A DNA stretch of 64,000 bases. It comes from Rhodospirillum centenum SW (GTDB taxonomy: Bacteria > Pseudomonadota > Alphaproteobacteria > Azospirillales > Azospirillaceae). The notes under the pieces are model-generated. The model made no database searches, had not been told where the DNA came from, and worked only from the letters and a program-made list of their open reading frames with translations. A program made the translations under genes and the position numbers. Each line of letters opens with the position of its first letter. Positions within the stretch are counted from its first letter, which is position 1. The stretch spans positions 3,593,501 to 3,657,500 of the forward strand of contig NC_011420.2 in NCBI RefSeq assembly GCF_000016185.1. The letters run 5' to 3'. Below, piece by piece: positions 25,929 to 35,119 of the stretch.

Positions 25929-26738
25929 TCACACGGCCACGGGGTCGATATGCAGGAAACCGTTGTCGAGATAGATCTGGACCTGCCGGCGCCGCAGCGA
26001 CTTGTCCATGTCCTCGCTGACCCGGTAGAGGCCCGCGATGGAGACCAGTTCGGCTTCCAGGCTGTGGCAGAAGATGCGGGCGCTGCGGTCGCCGCCGACA
26101 CCCGCCAGGGCACGGCCGCGCAGGGCACCATAGACATGGATGCTGCCGTCGGCCACCAGTTCGGCGCCGGGGCTGACCGCCCCGATCACGATCAGGTCGC
26201 CGCCCTCGGCATAGATCTGCCGGCCGGACCGGATCGGCTCGGTGACGATCAGGCTGCCGCGGGAGGGGGCGGGCGCCGGGGCCGGCTGCGGTTGCGGGGG
26301 CTGCTGCGGCTGCGCCGCCGCGGCCGGGGCGCCGCCGCCCAGCGCGCCCTGTGCGGCGCTGCGCCCGGAATCCGCCAGCGGCCGGATCGGTTCGGAGGCG
26401 CCGCCGCGGGCCGGCGGCACCACGGCCAGCCCGGCCGCCAGCGCCGCATCCTGCAATTCGCGGGTGCCGCCCTGGAGCCCGATGCAGATCAGGCCCAGAT
26501 TGCGCAGCAGCCCGGTGAACTGGGCGAAGTCGAAGGGAGCGCCGGCCGGCAGGTCGTCCAGGTCCAGCACCACGGGGGCGTTGCGGAAGAAATTGGGCGC
26601 CTGCGCGATCTTGCCCGCCAGAACGGGGAAGAAATTCGGGTTGCGCGGATCGCCCACCTTCAGGACCATCAGGGTGAAGGTGCTTCCGCGCATCTGGAAC
26701 GGCGCATCACGATAGGCCATCTGGGCGCTTGTATTCAC
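25929..26738 (-). CDS. minC: Septum site-determining protein MinC
   Basis: FtsZ polymerisation inhibitor, 269 residues from GTG 26738, which has GGGTGGGGACCA before it; ATG 26720 is an alternative without a ribosome site. The N-terminal FtsZ-binding domain (FTLMVLKVGDPRNPNFFPVL, then VVLDLDDLPAG) is joined by a long Pro/Gln/Ala linker to the beta-helical dimer domain (IYAEGGDLIVIGAVSPGAEL, GALRGRALAGV). The linker is long for the family. First gene of minCDE. Confidence 0.93.
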   Translation of the reverse strand: MNTSAQMAYRDAPFQMRGSTFTLMVLKVGDPRNPNFFPVLAGKIAQAPNFFRNAPVVLDLDDLPAGAPFDFAQFTGLLRNLGLICIGLQGGTRELQDAALAAGLAVVPPARGGASEPIRPLADSGRSAAQGALGGGAPAAAAQPQQPPQPQPAPAPAPSRGSLIVTEPIRSGRQIYAEGGDLIVIGAVSPGAELVADGSIHVYGALRGRALAGVGGDRSARIFCHSLEAELVSIAGLYRVSEDMDKSLRRRQVQIYLDNGFLHIDPVAV

Positions 26739-26931
26739 TGGTCCCCACCCGTCATCCGCGACCCGGCCGGCGCCACTCTGTTCGAATCGAAACGGTCGCA
26801 CTCCCGGATCGGTGCACCGGACCCCGTCCTCGGAATCCTGGCACCGACCTGTGCGGGAAGCGCCGTTCAAGCCCAAGCAGGCGCTGCCGTCAAGCGGGAT
26901 CATCCGCCATATTTTGAGACAAAACCCAGGT

Positions 26932-26961
26932 CTTATACAAGATTTATGTTATTGCGTGCAA
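26932..26961 (-). promoter_or_regulatory. Predicted promoter of minCDE
   Basis: On the minus strand TTGCAC (26956-26961) is followed after 18 bases by TATAAG (26932-26937), inside a locally AT-rich patch. About 190 bases upstream of the minC start. The rest of the 26739-27089 gap shows no gene. Confidence 0.45.
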
Positions 26962-27089
26962 AGGCTTCGCAGGGGGCGGGAAAAGATCGCGGACCCACGG
27001 CCGTTCCCCCGAACTATGCCGTCCGGAAGGGCGGCGGCAAGCGCGGAATCGGGTAACCGGCAGGGCCACGGCATGCCCCTGGCGCGGGA

Positions 27090-27311
27090 TCAGCCGCCGT
27101 GCCCGTCCCCGACCGCGCCGCCCAGACGGGCCAGACGCGCCCGGTACTCGGCTTCCGGGATCAGGCCGCGGCGGAACAGGGCGGTCAGCGCCTGCCGGGC
27201 GCGGCGGTCGTCCTCGTCCCGGTCCGGCGCCTCGGTCCCGGACTCCTCGTCGGTCACCGCGCCGGCCGCCGCCGGGTATCCACCGCCCCTGTGGCCGGGT
27301 CCTGCCGCCAT
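27090..27311 (-). CDS. Small SHOCT-like domain protein
   Basis: A 73-residue open frame with GGAGG five bases before its ATG. The C-terminal half, ARQALTALFRRGLIPEAEYRARLARL, resembles the SHOCT motif (short helical C-terminal domain: L--L---G-It--Ey---k--L), found in many small bacterial proteins of unknown role. The N-terminal half is Gly/Ala-rich and acidic. No signal or membrane segment is visible. Confidence 0.5.
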   Translation of the reverse strand: MAAGPGHRGGGYPAAAGAVTDEESGTEAPDRDEDDRRARQALTALFRRGLIPEAEYRARLARLGGAVGDGHGG

Positions 27312-27461
27312 TGCCGCCTCCGCCGCTGTCCTGACTCCTGCTGCCGCCGCGCAGTCTAGCCGAGCCCGCCCGGCCGGGCCACCCCGGGCCGGATGCGGGA
27401 CCTGCTCCATGTCCCTTGCGCAATATCTTGTGTGAATCTTCCGTTGCCGCCGCAACACATG

Positions 27462-27490
27462 CTGACGTGCGGCATTTATTCCGGTACTCT
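27462..27490 (+). promoter_or_regulatory. Predicted promoter of the phoH leader RNA
   Basis: CTGACG (27462-27467), 17-base spacer, TACTCT (27485-27490), giving a start near 27497. Confidence 0.35.
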
Positions 27491-27496
27491 CCTGAC

Positions 27497-27663
27497 CGTG
27501 GTGCAGCCGCGAAATGGATACCGGGACTTGCGATACCGGGATTTGCCAGGCCCCCCGATCCCGCTCCAGGCGACGGAGCCCGCCCCCGATGGCGGTGCCC
27601 TTCCGGCCTCTGCCGCTGCCCCCTGCCGAAACCGCACGCCTCCGCCGGAGGGTGCGGTTTTTT
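27497..27663 (+). ncRNA. Candidate leader RNA or sRNA upstream of phoH
   Basis: The 393-base gap before phoH has no gene but holds a probable promoter and, 42 bases before the phoH start, a strong intrinsic terminator. The transcript between them would be about 167 nt. It includes a tandem repeat (two copies of GATACCGGGAYTTGC, about 27529-27559). It could be a stand-alone sRNA or an attenuated phoH leader. I do not recognise a known riboswitch. Confidence 0.4.
27630..27663 (+). terminator. Intrinsic terminator in the phoH leader
   Basis: AACCGCAC (27630-27637) pairs with GTGCGGTT (27652-27659), and the inner CCTCC/GGAGG extends the stem across a GCC loop; six T residues end it (27658-27663). 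Confidence 0.85.
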
Positions 27664-27704
27664 CGTGCGCGCGTTTCCCCGACACCCTTGGAGGAGAAAC
27701 CTAG

Positions 27705-28436
27705 ATGGCCAAGCGCCAGTCCAGAGCCGCTGCTTCCGCCGATGCCAAGGTCCATCCGCTGTTCCCGCGCGGGGCGGCCTGGGACCCCCTGGGCGAGGAC
27801 CGCCGGGAGCAGAGCTACGTCCGGACGGTCAAGCCGCAGAGCGAGGGGCAGAAGGACCTGATGGAGGCGATCGCCGGCCATCACCTGACCCTCGCCCTCG
27901 GTCCCGCCGGGACGGGCAAGACCTACCTCGCCATCTCGGCGGCGGTGGAGGCCCTGGACGCCGGCCGGGTGGACCGCATCGTGCTGTCGCGCCCGGCCAT
28001 CGAGGCGGGGGAGAGCATCGGCTACCTGCCGGGCGACATGGGGGAGAAGATGGCCCCCTTCCTGCGCCCGCTCTACGACGCGCTGAACGACCGGCTGGGC
28101 GGCAAGCGCGCCCGCGCCCTGATGGCGGACGGCGCCATCGAGATCGCGCCCGTCGGCTTCATGCGCGGGCGCACCCTGAACAACGCCTTCATCGTGATCG
28201 ACGAGGCGCAGAACTGCACCTATGCCCAGATCAAGATGCTGCTGACCCGGCTCGGCTGGCACTCGACCATGGTGCTGACCGGCGATCCGGACCAGTCCGA
28301 CCTGCTGGACGGGCTTTCCGGTCTGGCCGACATCGCCCGGCGGCTGGAGCCGGTGGACGGCATCGCCGTCGTCCGGCTGGGCGACCGCGACATCGTCCGC
28401 CATCCGCTGGTGGCCAGCATGCTGACGGTGCTCTGA
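27705..28436 (+). CDS. phoH: PhoH family ATPase
   Basis: A 243-residue P-loop ATPase. Walker A is LALGPAGTGKTYLA, Walker B AFIVIDEAQNCTYAQIKMLL, and the C-terminal sensor region MVLTGDPDQSDL. PhoH proteins are helicase-like and tied to RNA metabolism or stress, with no settled reaction. It has AGGAGG before the ATG and is preceded by a terminator-ended leader. It is monocistronic, convergent with the lactate dehydrogenase gene. It lacks the extra N-terminal region of longer PhoH proteins. Confidence 0.9.
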   Translation: MAKRQSRAAASADAKVHPLFPRGAAWDPLGEDRREQSYVRTVKPQSEGQKDLMEAIAGHHLTLALGPAGTGKTYLAISAAVEALDAGRVDRIVLSRPAIEAGESIGYLPGDMGEKMAPFLRPLYDALNDRLGGKRARALMADGAIEIAPVGFMRGRTLNNAFIVIDEAQNCTYAQIKMLLTRLGWHSTMVLTGDPDQSDLLDGLSGLADIARRLEPVDGIAVVRLGDRDIVRHPLVASMLTVL

Positions 28437-28461
28437 CGGGCCGCTGACGGCGGTTCCGGAT

Positions 28462-28489
28462 ACGGGATGGTGCCGTGGCACCGTCCCGT
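28462..28489. terminator. Hairpin between convergent phoH and lactate dehydrogenase genes
   Basis: ACGGGATGGTGCC (28462-28474) pairs with GGCACCGTCCCGT (28477-28489), including one T-G wobble, across a 2-base loop. It is placed to end both genes, though there is no T-run. Confidence 0.5.
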
Positions 28490-28504
28490 TCCCGCCCCGC
28501 AGGG

Positions 28505-29518
<1,014 letters not shown>

Positions 29519-29720
29519 TCAAGCGGGGCGCTCCTTCCGTCGGCTCCCGCTCCCGCTCCGGCGGGCCTTTCCTCCCGGGAGCCGAGCGCGTAGGCTGCGG
29601 CCGGTCCCGTCCGGACCCGTCAGCCCCCTGGTGCCACCGCGTCCGCAGGACCATCTGACGGGACGCTTCCGGATGGTGCCGCCGGCCCTTTCCGGAAGAA
29701 CGCCCCAGGAGAGAACGTCC

Positions 29721-30356
29721 ATGACGCCATCCCGAGTTCTCCGCATCGCCATCGGCATCCTGGCCGGGCTGATCCTCGCCGCCCTGGTGGCGTTCTGGAC
29801 CGTGCGGCAGGACGCCGGCCGGGCCGGCGGTGTGCCCGCAGGGGCCATCGCCACGCCGGGGGTGACCATCGGCGGCGATTTCCGGCTGGTGGACGAGACG
29901 GGGCGCGAGGTCACCTCGGCCGACTATGCCGGCAAGTACCGGCTGATCTTCTTCGGCTTCACCTTCTGCCCGGATATCTGTCCGACGGAACTGCAGCTCA
30001 TCGCCCGCGCGCTTGACGCGCTGGGGCCGGACGCGGCGGCGGTGCAGCCCCTGTTCGTCAGCATCGACCCCGAGCGCGACGGCCCGGCCCAGCTTGCCGA
30101 GTACACGGACATGTTCCATCCCGCCATCGTCGGGCTGACCGGCACGCCGGAACAGGTGGCCGCCGCCGCCCGCGCCTTCCGGGTCTACTATGCCAAGGCG
30201 CCCGCCGCCGACGGCTCGACCTACACCATGGACCATTCCACCTACACCTACCTGATGGGGCCGGACGGCGGGTTCCTCACCGTCTTCCCCCGCGGGACCG
30301 GGGCCGGCGAGATCGCCGACGCCATCCGCCAGTACATCCGCTCCGCAAGCCGATAG
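29721..30356 (+). CDS. SCO1/SenC/PrrC-type copper chaperone
   Basis: A 211-residue thioredoxin-fold protein anchored by an N-terminal helix (VLRIAIGILAGLILAALVAF). The copper site is CxxxC in FFGFTFCPDICPTELQ with the distal His in MDHSTYTYLMGP. SCO proteins deliver copper to cytochrome oxidase CuA. ATG 29721 has AGGAGAG upstream. The next gene, a PCu(A)C chaperone, starts 14 bases later, and the two families commonly act together. Confidence 0.92.
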   Translation: MTPSRVLRIAIGILAGLILAALVAFWTVRQDAGRAGGVPAGAIATPGVTIGGDFRLVDETGREVTSADYAGKYRLIFFGFTFCPDICPTELQLIARALDALGPDAAAVQPLFVSIDPERDGPAQLAEYTDMFHPAIVGLTGTPEQVAAAARAFRVYYAKAPAADGSTYTMDHSTYTYLMGPDGGFLTVFPRGTGAGEIADAIRQYIRSASR

Positions 30357-30370
30357 GGAGAACCGCATCC

Positions 30371-30946
30371 ATGTCCGCCAAGTCCGTCCGGCTGGCCGCC
30401 GCCGCCCTCTGCGCCCTGCTGGCCGGTCCGGCCCTGGCCGCGACCGATCCGCTGCCCCCGGTCAAGGCCGGGCCGCTGTCGCTGGAGGTGGTATGGGCAC
30501 GCGCCACCGCCTCGTCCGCCAAGGCGGGGGCCGCCTATCTGACCATCGTCAACGGCGGTGCCGACGACCGTCTGACCACCGCGGCCTCCCCGGTGGCGGA
30601 GACGGTGGAGCTGCACACCCACATCATGGACGGCTCGGTCGCCCGCATGCGCAAGGTCGAGGGCGGCATCGAGATCCCCGGCGATGCCGAGCTGGTGCTG
30701 GAGCCCGGCGGGCTGCACGTCATGCTGATCGGGCTGAAGCAGCCGTTGAAGCCGGGCGAGACCTTTCCGCTGACCCTGACCTTCGAGAAGGCGGGGGCCG
30801 TCGGGCTGACGGCGCAGGTGCGCGCGCCCGGGGACGAGCCCGACGCCCATGCCGGCCACGACCACGACCACGATCATGAGCATGGCGACGACCATGACCA
30901 TGATCACGACCATGGGGACGGCAAGGCCGCCGACCACCACCATTGA
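30371..30946 (+). CDS. Periplasmic copper chaperone PCu(A)C with His-rich tail
   Basis: A 191-residue exported protein with signal peptide (LAAAALCALLAGPALAA). The copper motif HxnMx22HxM is visible as ELHTHIMDGSVARM...MRK followed by EPGGLHVMLIGL. The last ~35 residues are an alternating His/Asp run that could bind extra copper or zinc; such tails are known but this one is long. Works with the SCO protein in CuA assembly. Probable operon with the preceding gene. Confidence 0.92.
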   Translation: MSAKSVRLAAAALCALLAGPALAATDPLPPVKAGPLSLEVVWARATASSAKAGAAYLTIVNGGADDRLTTAASPVAETVELHTHIMDGSVARMRKVEGGIEIPGDAELVLEPGGLHVMLIGLKQPLKPGETFPLTLTFEKAGAVGLTAQVRAPGDEPDAHAGHDHDHDHEHGDDHDHDHDHGDGKAADHHH

Positions 30947-31103
30947 GGCCCCCGGGGCGGCGGCGGTGCGTCGCCGGCCGGCCGCGGGCTCCGGCAGCGC
31001 ACCGGCCGTTCCCGGACGGTGCTGCCCGCTGCGCCGCAGCATCCCCTTGGAGTCGGAGACTAAACCTTGTCATTTCAGGTACTTAACGGAGAGTTTTCGA
31101 CAC

Positions 31104-31132
31104 TTGACAGGGGTAGGTGCGGCCCGTATGGT
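31104..31132 (+). promoter_or_regulatory. Promoter of the ATP synthase Fo operon
   Basis: A consensus TTGACA (31104-31109), exactly 17 bases, then TATGGT (31127-31132), 51 bases before atpI. A housekeeping sigma-70 type promoter. Confidence 0.7.
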
Positions 31133-31182
31133 GCCGCCGCTTTCGCGCGGCGTCGAACTCGGCGGCGAAGGGTGCTCCCATC

Positions 31183-31587
31183 ATGACGGATGATCCGGAC
31201 ATGACGGGGGACAGAACACCCCCCTCGCTGGAGGAGATCGAGGCCAGGCTGCGGCGGGCACGGCGGAACGCCGGCATCGTGACGTCGTCGCCCGATCCGG
31301 GCGCCGAGGTCGATACCCGCGGCGGGCTGGGGTTCGGTTTCCGGATCGGGGTCGAGCTGCTGGCCGCGATGGTTGTCGGTGTCGGCGGCGGTCTGATGAT
31401 CGACCGCTGGCTGGAAACGGCGCCCTGGGGGCTTGTGGTGATGTTCTTTCTCGGCGCGGGCGCCGGGGTGATGAACGTCTTCCGGGCCGTCACGGGCGCC
31501 GGTTACGCAGTTGGGTTCCGGCATTCCGCCGAGGCGGAAGGGTCGGAAGAAAGTCGGCAGGACGAAGGGCGAGGACACCGTGGCTGA
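31183..31587 (+). CDS. atpI: ATP synthase assembly/associated protein AtpI
   Basis: A 134-residue membrane protein with two hydrophobic helices (GFRIGVELLAAMVVGVGGGL and PWGLVVMFFLGAGAGVMNVF) and a charged N-terminus, as in the AtpI/Atp1-like family that helps assemble the c-ring. First gene of the Fo operon; overlaps atpB by eight bases. Confidence 0.88.
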   Translation: MTDDPDMTGDRTPPSLEEIEARLRRARRNAGIVTSSPDPGAEVDTRGGLGFGFRIGVELLAAMVVGVGGGLMIDRWLETAPWGLVVMFFLGAGAGVMNVFRAVTGAGYAVGFRHSAEAEGSEESRQDEGRGHRG

Positions 31588-32326
31588 TCCGCTGCATCAA
31601 TTCGAAATCCAGCCGATCGTGCCGATCCAGATCGGCGGGCTCGACCTGTCCTTCAGCAATTCCGCGGCCTTCATGGTCGCCGCGGTGCTTGCCACCACGA
31701 CGCTCCTGATGTTCGGCATGCGCGGGCGGGCCATCGTGCCGGGCCGGCTGCAGTCGATGGCGGAGCTGCTCTACGAATTCATCGCCGGCATGGTGAAGGA
31801 GAATGCGGGGCCGGAAGCCCGGCGCTATTTCCCGCTGGTGTTCTCGATCTTCACCTTCATCCTGTTCGGCAACCTCCTGGGCATGATCCCGGGGGCGTTC
31901 ACCTTCACCAGCCATATCGCCGTGACGTTCGCGCTGGCGATGGTGGTGTTCCTGTTCGTGACGATCCTGGCGCTGGTGCGGCATGGCCTGCACTTCTTCT
32001 CCTTCTTCATGCCCCAGGGCGCGCCGATCTGGCTGGCGCCGCTGATCGTCCCGATCGAGATCGTCTCCTACCTGTCCCGGCCGGTCAGCCTCAGCATCCG
32101 ACTGTTCGCCAACATGATGGCCGGTCACACGATGCTGAAGGTCTTCGCCGGGTTCACGGTCAGCATGGGCGCAGCCCTGGGCGGGCTCGGCTACGCCTTC
32201 GGTCTGATCCCTGTCCTTCTCAACGTGGCCCTGATCGGCTTCGAGATTCTCGTCGCCTTCATGCAGGCCTACGTCTTCACCATCCTGACCTGCATCTACA
32301 TCCGCGACGCAATCGAACTGCACTGA
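31580..32326 (+). CDS. atpB: ATP synthase Fo subunit a
   Basis: A 248-residue multi-pass protein forming the proton half-channels. The essential Arg is in SLSIRLFANMMAGH, and the last helix ends AYVFTILTCIYIRDAIELH. The GTG at 31580 gives the family N-terminus VADPLHQFEIQPI and has GGGCGAGGAC upstream; starting at 31511 would add residues inside atpI. Lies between atpI and atpE. Confidence 0.95.
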   Translation: MADPLHQFEIQPIVPIQIGGLDLSFSNSAAFMVAAVLATTTLLMFGMRGRAIVPGRLQSMAELLYEFIAGMVKENAGPEARRYFPLVFSIFTFILFGNLLGMIPGAFTFTSHIAVTFALAMVVFLFVTILALVRHGLHFFSFFMPQGAPIWLAPLIVPIEIVSYLSRPVSLSIRLFANMMAGHTMLKVFAGFTVSMGAALGGLGYAFGLIPVLLNVALIGFEILVAFMQAYVFTILTCIYIRDAIELH

Positions 32327-32397
32327 GCGCTCGAACGCACAAGAAGCGGGGGTCGGGTTAACCGTCCAACCGTCCCATCGGAAGAGGAAGAGTTAAA

Positions 32398-32622
32398 ATG
32401 GAAGCTGAAGCGGCAAGGTACATCGGCGCCGGGCTGGCCATGTTCGCCCTGGCTGGCGTTGGCATCGGTATCGCCAACATCTTCTCCAACCTGATCGCTT
32501 CGGTCGCCCGCAACCCGGCGGCCCGCAACCAGGTGTTCCCGATCGGCATTCTGGGCTTCGCTCTGACCGAAGCCGTCGCGCTGTTCGCGCTGCTGATCGC
32601 CTTCCTGATCCTGTTCGCCTGA
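32398..32622 (+). CDS. atpE: ATP synthase Fo subunit c
   Basis: A 74-residue helical hairpin. The polar loop [11 protein letters not shown] joins two membrane helices, and the proton-binding carboxylate is Glu58 in [26 protein letters not shown] precedes the ATG, a strong site suited to the high c-ring stoichiometry. Confidence 0.97.
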   Translation: MEAEAARYIGAGLAMFALAGVGIGIANIFSNLIASVARNPAARNQVFPIGILGFALTEAVALFALLIAFLILFA

Positions 32623-32782
32623 GCCAGTCCCTTCCGGCTCGATGGAACGGTCCGCGGCGTGGGGATGTCTCCGCGCCGCGGTTTGTTGGGGCCGGCCCCG
32701 CCTTCGGGCAGGGGCCCGTGCTTCCCGGGATCGAGGCGGCTGCCGGGCCTTCCGGCGGTCGCGCACGCAAGGTGATCCTCGC

Positions 32783-33514
32783 ATGGTGGATTTCAGGCTG
32801 ACGTTGGCCCGGCGGGCCGGGGCCCTGGTGCTGGGTCTGGCGCTGGCCGCTTCCCCGGCCCTGCCGGCTCTTGCCCAGGATGCCGGGGCGCCGCAGGGCG
32901 TGACCCAGGAGGTGGCGCCGCCGGCGGCCGCCCAGGACGACGCGCACGGCACGGCGGAGCACATCGCCGAGGGCGTGGCGGCGGAGACGGCGGAGCACGC
33001 CAAGGGCGGGCTGCCGCAGCTCAACCCCGACACCTACCCGACCCAGATCTTCTGGCTGGCGGTGACCTTCGGCCTGCTGCTGTTCCTGATGTCCAAGGTG
33101 GCGCTGCCCCGCGTCGCCGAGGTGCTGGAAGCCCGGCAGGAGAAGATCGCCGACGACCTCGACCGCGCCGGTGCGCTGAAGGCCGAGGCGGACGCCGTCA
33201 TCGAGAATTACGAGCGCGAGCTGGCCGAGGCCCGCGCCAAGGCGCAGAAGGTGCTGTCCGACGCGACCCTCGCGGCGGAGAGCGAGACCACGCAGCGCCT
33301 GGGTGAGCTGGCCGCCGATCTGGCCGAGCGCGCCCGTGCCGCCGAAGCCCGCATCGAGCAGGCCCGGCGCGCCGCCCTGGGCAACATCCGCGGCGTTGCC
33401 GCCGAGACGGCCGTCGCCGCCGCGGCGAAGCTGGCCGGTCTGGATCTCGATCCGGCTACCGCCGAGGCGGCCGTCGAAGAGGCTCTGAACCGCGTCCGGC
33501 AGGAGGTCGTGTGA
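32783..33514 (+). CDS. atpF': ATP synthase Fo subunit b' with signal-like N-terminal extension
   Basis: A 243-residue subunit b'. The first ~30 residues (VLGLALAASPALPALAQ) look like a cleavable signal peptide, then ~40 acidic/Ala-rich residues precede the usual membrane anchor (TYPTQIFWLAVTFGLLLFLM) and the long charged coiled-coil stalk. Typical b' is near 160-180 residues. The second stalk half matches the neighbour atpF. Its stop overlaps the atpF start by one base (TGATG). Confidence 0.9.
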   Translation: MVDFRLTLARRAGALVLGLALAASPALPALAQDAGAPQGVTQEVAPPAAAQDDAHGTAEHIAEGVAAETAEHAKGGLPQLNPDTYPTQIFWLAVTFGLLLFLMSKVALPRVAEVLEARQEKIADDLDRAGALKAEADAVIENYERELAEARAKAQKVLSDATLAAESETTQRLGELAADLAERARAAEARIEQARRAALGNIRGVAAETAVAAAAKLAGLDLDPATAEAAVEEALNRVRQEVV

Positions 33515-33996
33515 TGCTCCAGAATCCCACCTTCTGGGTTCTCGTCGCCTTCGTCCTGTTCGTCGCCGCCGTCTGGCGCATCGCCGCGAACACCATCGGC
33601 AAGGCGCTGGATGACCGGGCGGAGCGCATCCGCGAGGAGATCGAGCAGGCGCAGAAGCTGCGCGAGGACGCCCAGGCGGCCCTCGCCCAGTATCAGCGCA
33701 AGCAGCGCGACGCGCTGAAGGAGGCGGAGAACATCATCGCCGCCGCCCGCGAGGAAGCCGACCGCATCCGCCGCCGGGCCGCCACCGACCTGGAGGCATC
33801 CCTGCGGCGCCGTGAGGCGCAGGCGATGGAGAAGATCGCCCAGGCCGAGGCGCAGGCCGTCCAGCAGGTCCGCGACCTTGCCGTGGACATCGCCGTCGCC
33901 GCCACGGAGCGCATCCTGGTCCAGAACATGGACGCGACGCGCGACGAGGTCCTGGTCGGCAATGCCATCGCCGAACTTCCGGCCAAGCTGCACTGA
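33514..33996 (+). CDS. atpF: ATP synthase Fo subunit b
   Basis: A 160-residue stalk subunit: a short N-terminal membrane helix (FWVLVAFVLFVAAVWRIAA) then a long heptad-rich coil. ATG 33514 has AGGAGG seven bases upstream and is preferred over GTG 33511. Last gene of the Fo operon; the F1 genes are elsewhere, as usual in alphaproteobacteria. Confidence 0.95.
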   Translation: MLQNPTFWVLVAFVLFVAAVWRIAANTIGKALDDRAERIREEIEQAQKLREDAQAALAQYQRKQRDALKEAENIIAAAREEADRIRRRAATDLEASLRRREAQAMEKIAQAEAQAVQQVRDLAVDIAVAATERILVQNMDATRDEVLVGNAIAELPAKLH

Positions 33997-34018
33997 CCCC
34001 GGTTCCGCCGGTCAAGAC

Positions 34019-34047
34019 AAAGGGCGTCCCTCGCGGGCGCCCTTTTT
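34019..34047 (+). terminator. Rho-independent terminator of the Fo operon
   Basis: AAAGGGCG (34019-34026) pairs with CGCCCTTT (34038-34045), ending in five T residues, 22 bases after the atpF stop. Confidence 0.92.
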
Positions 34048-34138
34048 GTTCGTGCCCGTGCCGGCGCCGGGGTGGCGGCCCCCGGAATCGGCGGGTGCCG
34101 GCCTTCGCTCCCCGCACGCCGACCGACGTTCCGGCGAC

Positions 34139-35119
34139 CTAGGCGGTGTGCTTCAAGCGGGCGGTCAGGCCCAGGAAGGCCGGGTAGGGGTGGGTGACGA
34201 CATAGGTCGGCACCGGCCCCAGATAGTCCCGCATCCGCCCCTTCTCGACGAACCGCTTGCGGAACCGGGAATGGCTGAAGAAGGGCAGCAGGCGGGGCAC
34301 GATCCCGCCCATGACATAGAGCCCGCCGCGCGCCCCCAGGCTCAGCGCCAGGTTTCCCGCCACCGTTCCCAGCATGGCGCAGAACGTCTCCAGCGCCTCG
34401 TGGCAGTAGACGTCGCTGCGGTCCAGCCCGCGGGCGGAGATGTCGGCAGGATCCAGCGGCTCCGGCTCGCGCCCGTCCAGCAGCATCAGCGCGCTGTAGA
34501 GGTTCTGCAACCCCATGCCGGAGACCACGCGCTCGGCCGAGACATGGTCGTAGATCTTGCGCAGTTCGGCCAGCACCTGCCCCTCGCGGTCGCTGACCGG
34601 GGCCATGGTGACATGACCGCCCTCCGTCGCCAGGGCCGTCCAGCCCGACGGGCCGGGGATCAGGGCGGAGACGCCCAGGCCGGTGCCCGGCCCGATGACG
34701 GCGACGGGGGCACCGGGCAGCGGGGTGCCGTCGCCCACCTGCACCCGTTCGTCCTCCGCCAGTTCGGGGACGGCGAGGGCCGCCGCCGTGAAATCGTTGA
34801 TCACCTCCAGCCGGTCGAAGCCCAGCGCCCGCCGTACCCCGGAGATGGAGAACTCCCAGGTCAGGTTGGTCATGCGGATCAGGTCGCCCGTCACCGGGGA
34901 GGCGATGGCGAAGGCGCCGCGGTCGGGCCGCAGCGGGGCCGGAGCCGACTCCAGATAGTGCTCCGCCGCTTCGGCGGGGGACGGGAAGTCGGCGCACCGG
35001 AGGGTGCGTTCCGCCGTGACGCGGCCGTCCAGCACCAGGGCGAAGCGGGCGTTGGTGGCGCCGATGTCCGCGATCAGGGCCGGCGAGGGATGTCCGGTAT
35101 CGGGGGCGGCAGGGCTCAT
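34139..35119 (-). CDS. glk: Glucokinase (Glk, bacterial hexokinase type)
   Basis: A 326-residue ATP-dependent glucose kinase. Landmarks: LIADIGATNARFALVLDG, VINDFTAAALAVP, VIGPGTGLGVSAL, TEGGHVTMAP and VMGGIVPRLLPFF. Its ATG overlaps the otsA stop, so the two are coupled. The glucose-6-phosphate it makes is a substrate of OtsA, a sensible pairing. Confidence 0.95.
   Translation of the reverse strand: MSPAAPDTGHPSPALIADIGATNARFALVLDGRVTAERTLRCADFPSPAEAAEHYLESAPAPLRPDRGAFAIASPVTGDLIRMTNLTWEFSISGVRRALGFDRLEVINDFTAAALAVPELAEDERVQVGDGTPLPGAPVAVIGPGTGLGVSALIPGPSGWTALATEGGHVTMAPVSDREGQVLAELRKIYDHVSAERVVSGMGLQNLYSALMLLDGREPEPLDPADISARGLDRSDVYCHEALETFCAMLGTVAGNLALSLGARGGLYVMGGIVPRLLPFFSHSRFRKRFVEKGRMRDYLGPVPTYVVTHPYPAFLGLTARLKHTA

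Noticed and set aside
27497..27663. 6S RNA or SRP RNA as the identity of the phoH leader
   Set aside because: The ends do not pair as in 6S RNA, and the conserved SRP tetraloop region is absent.
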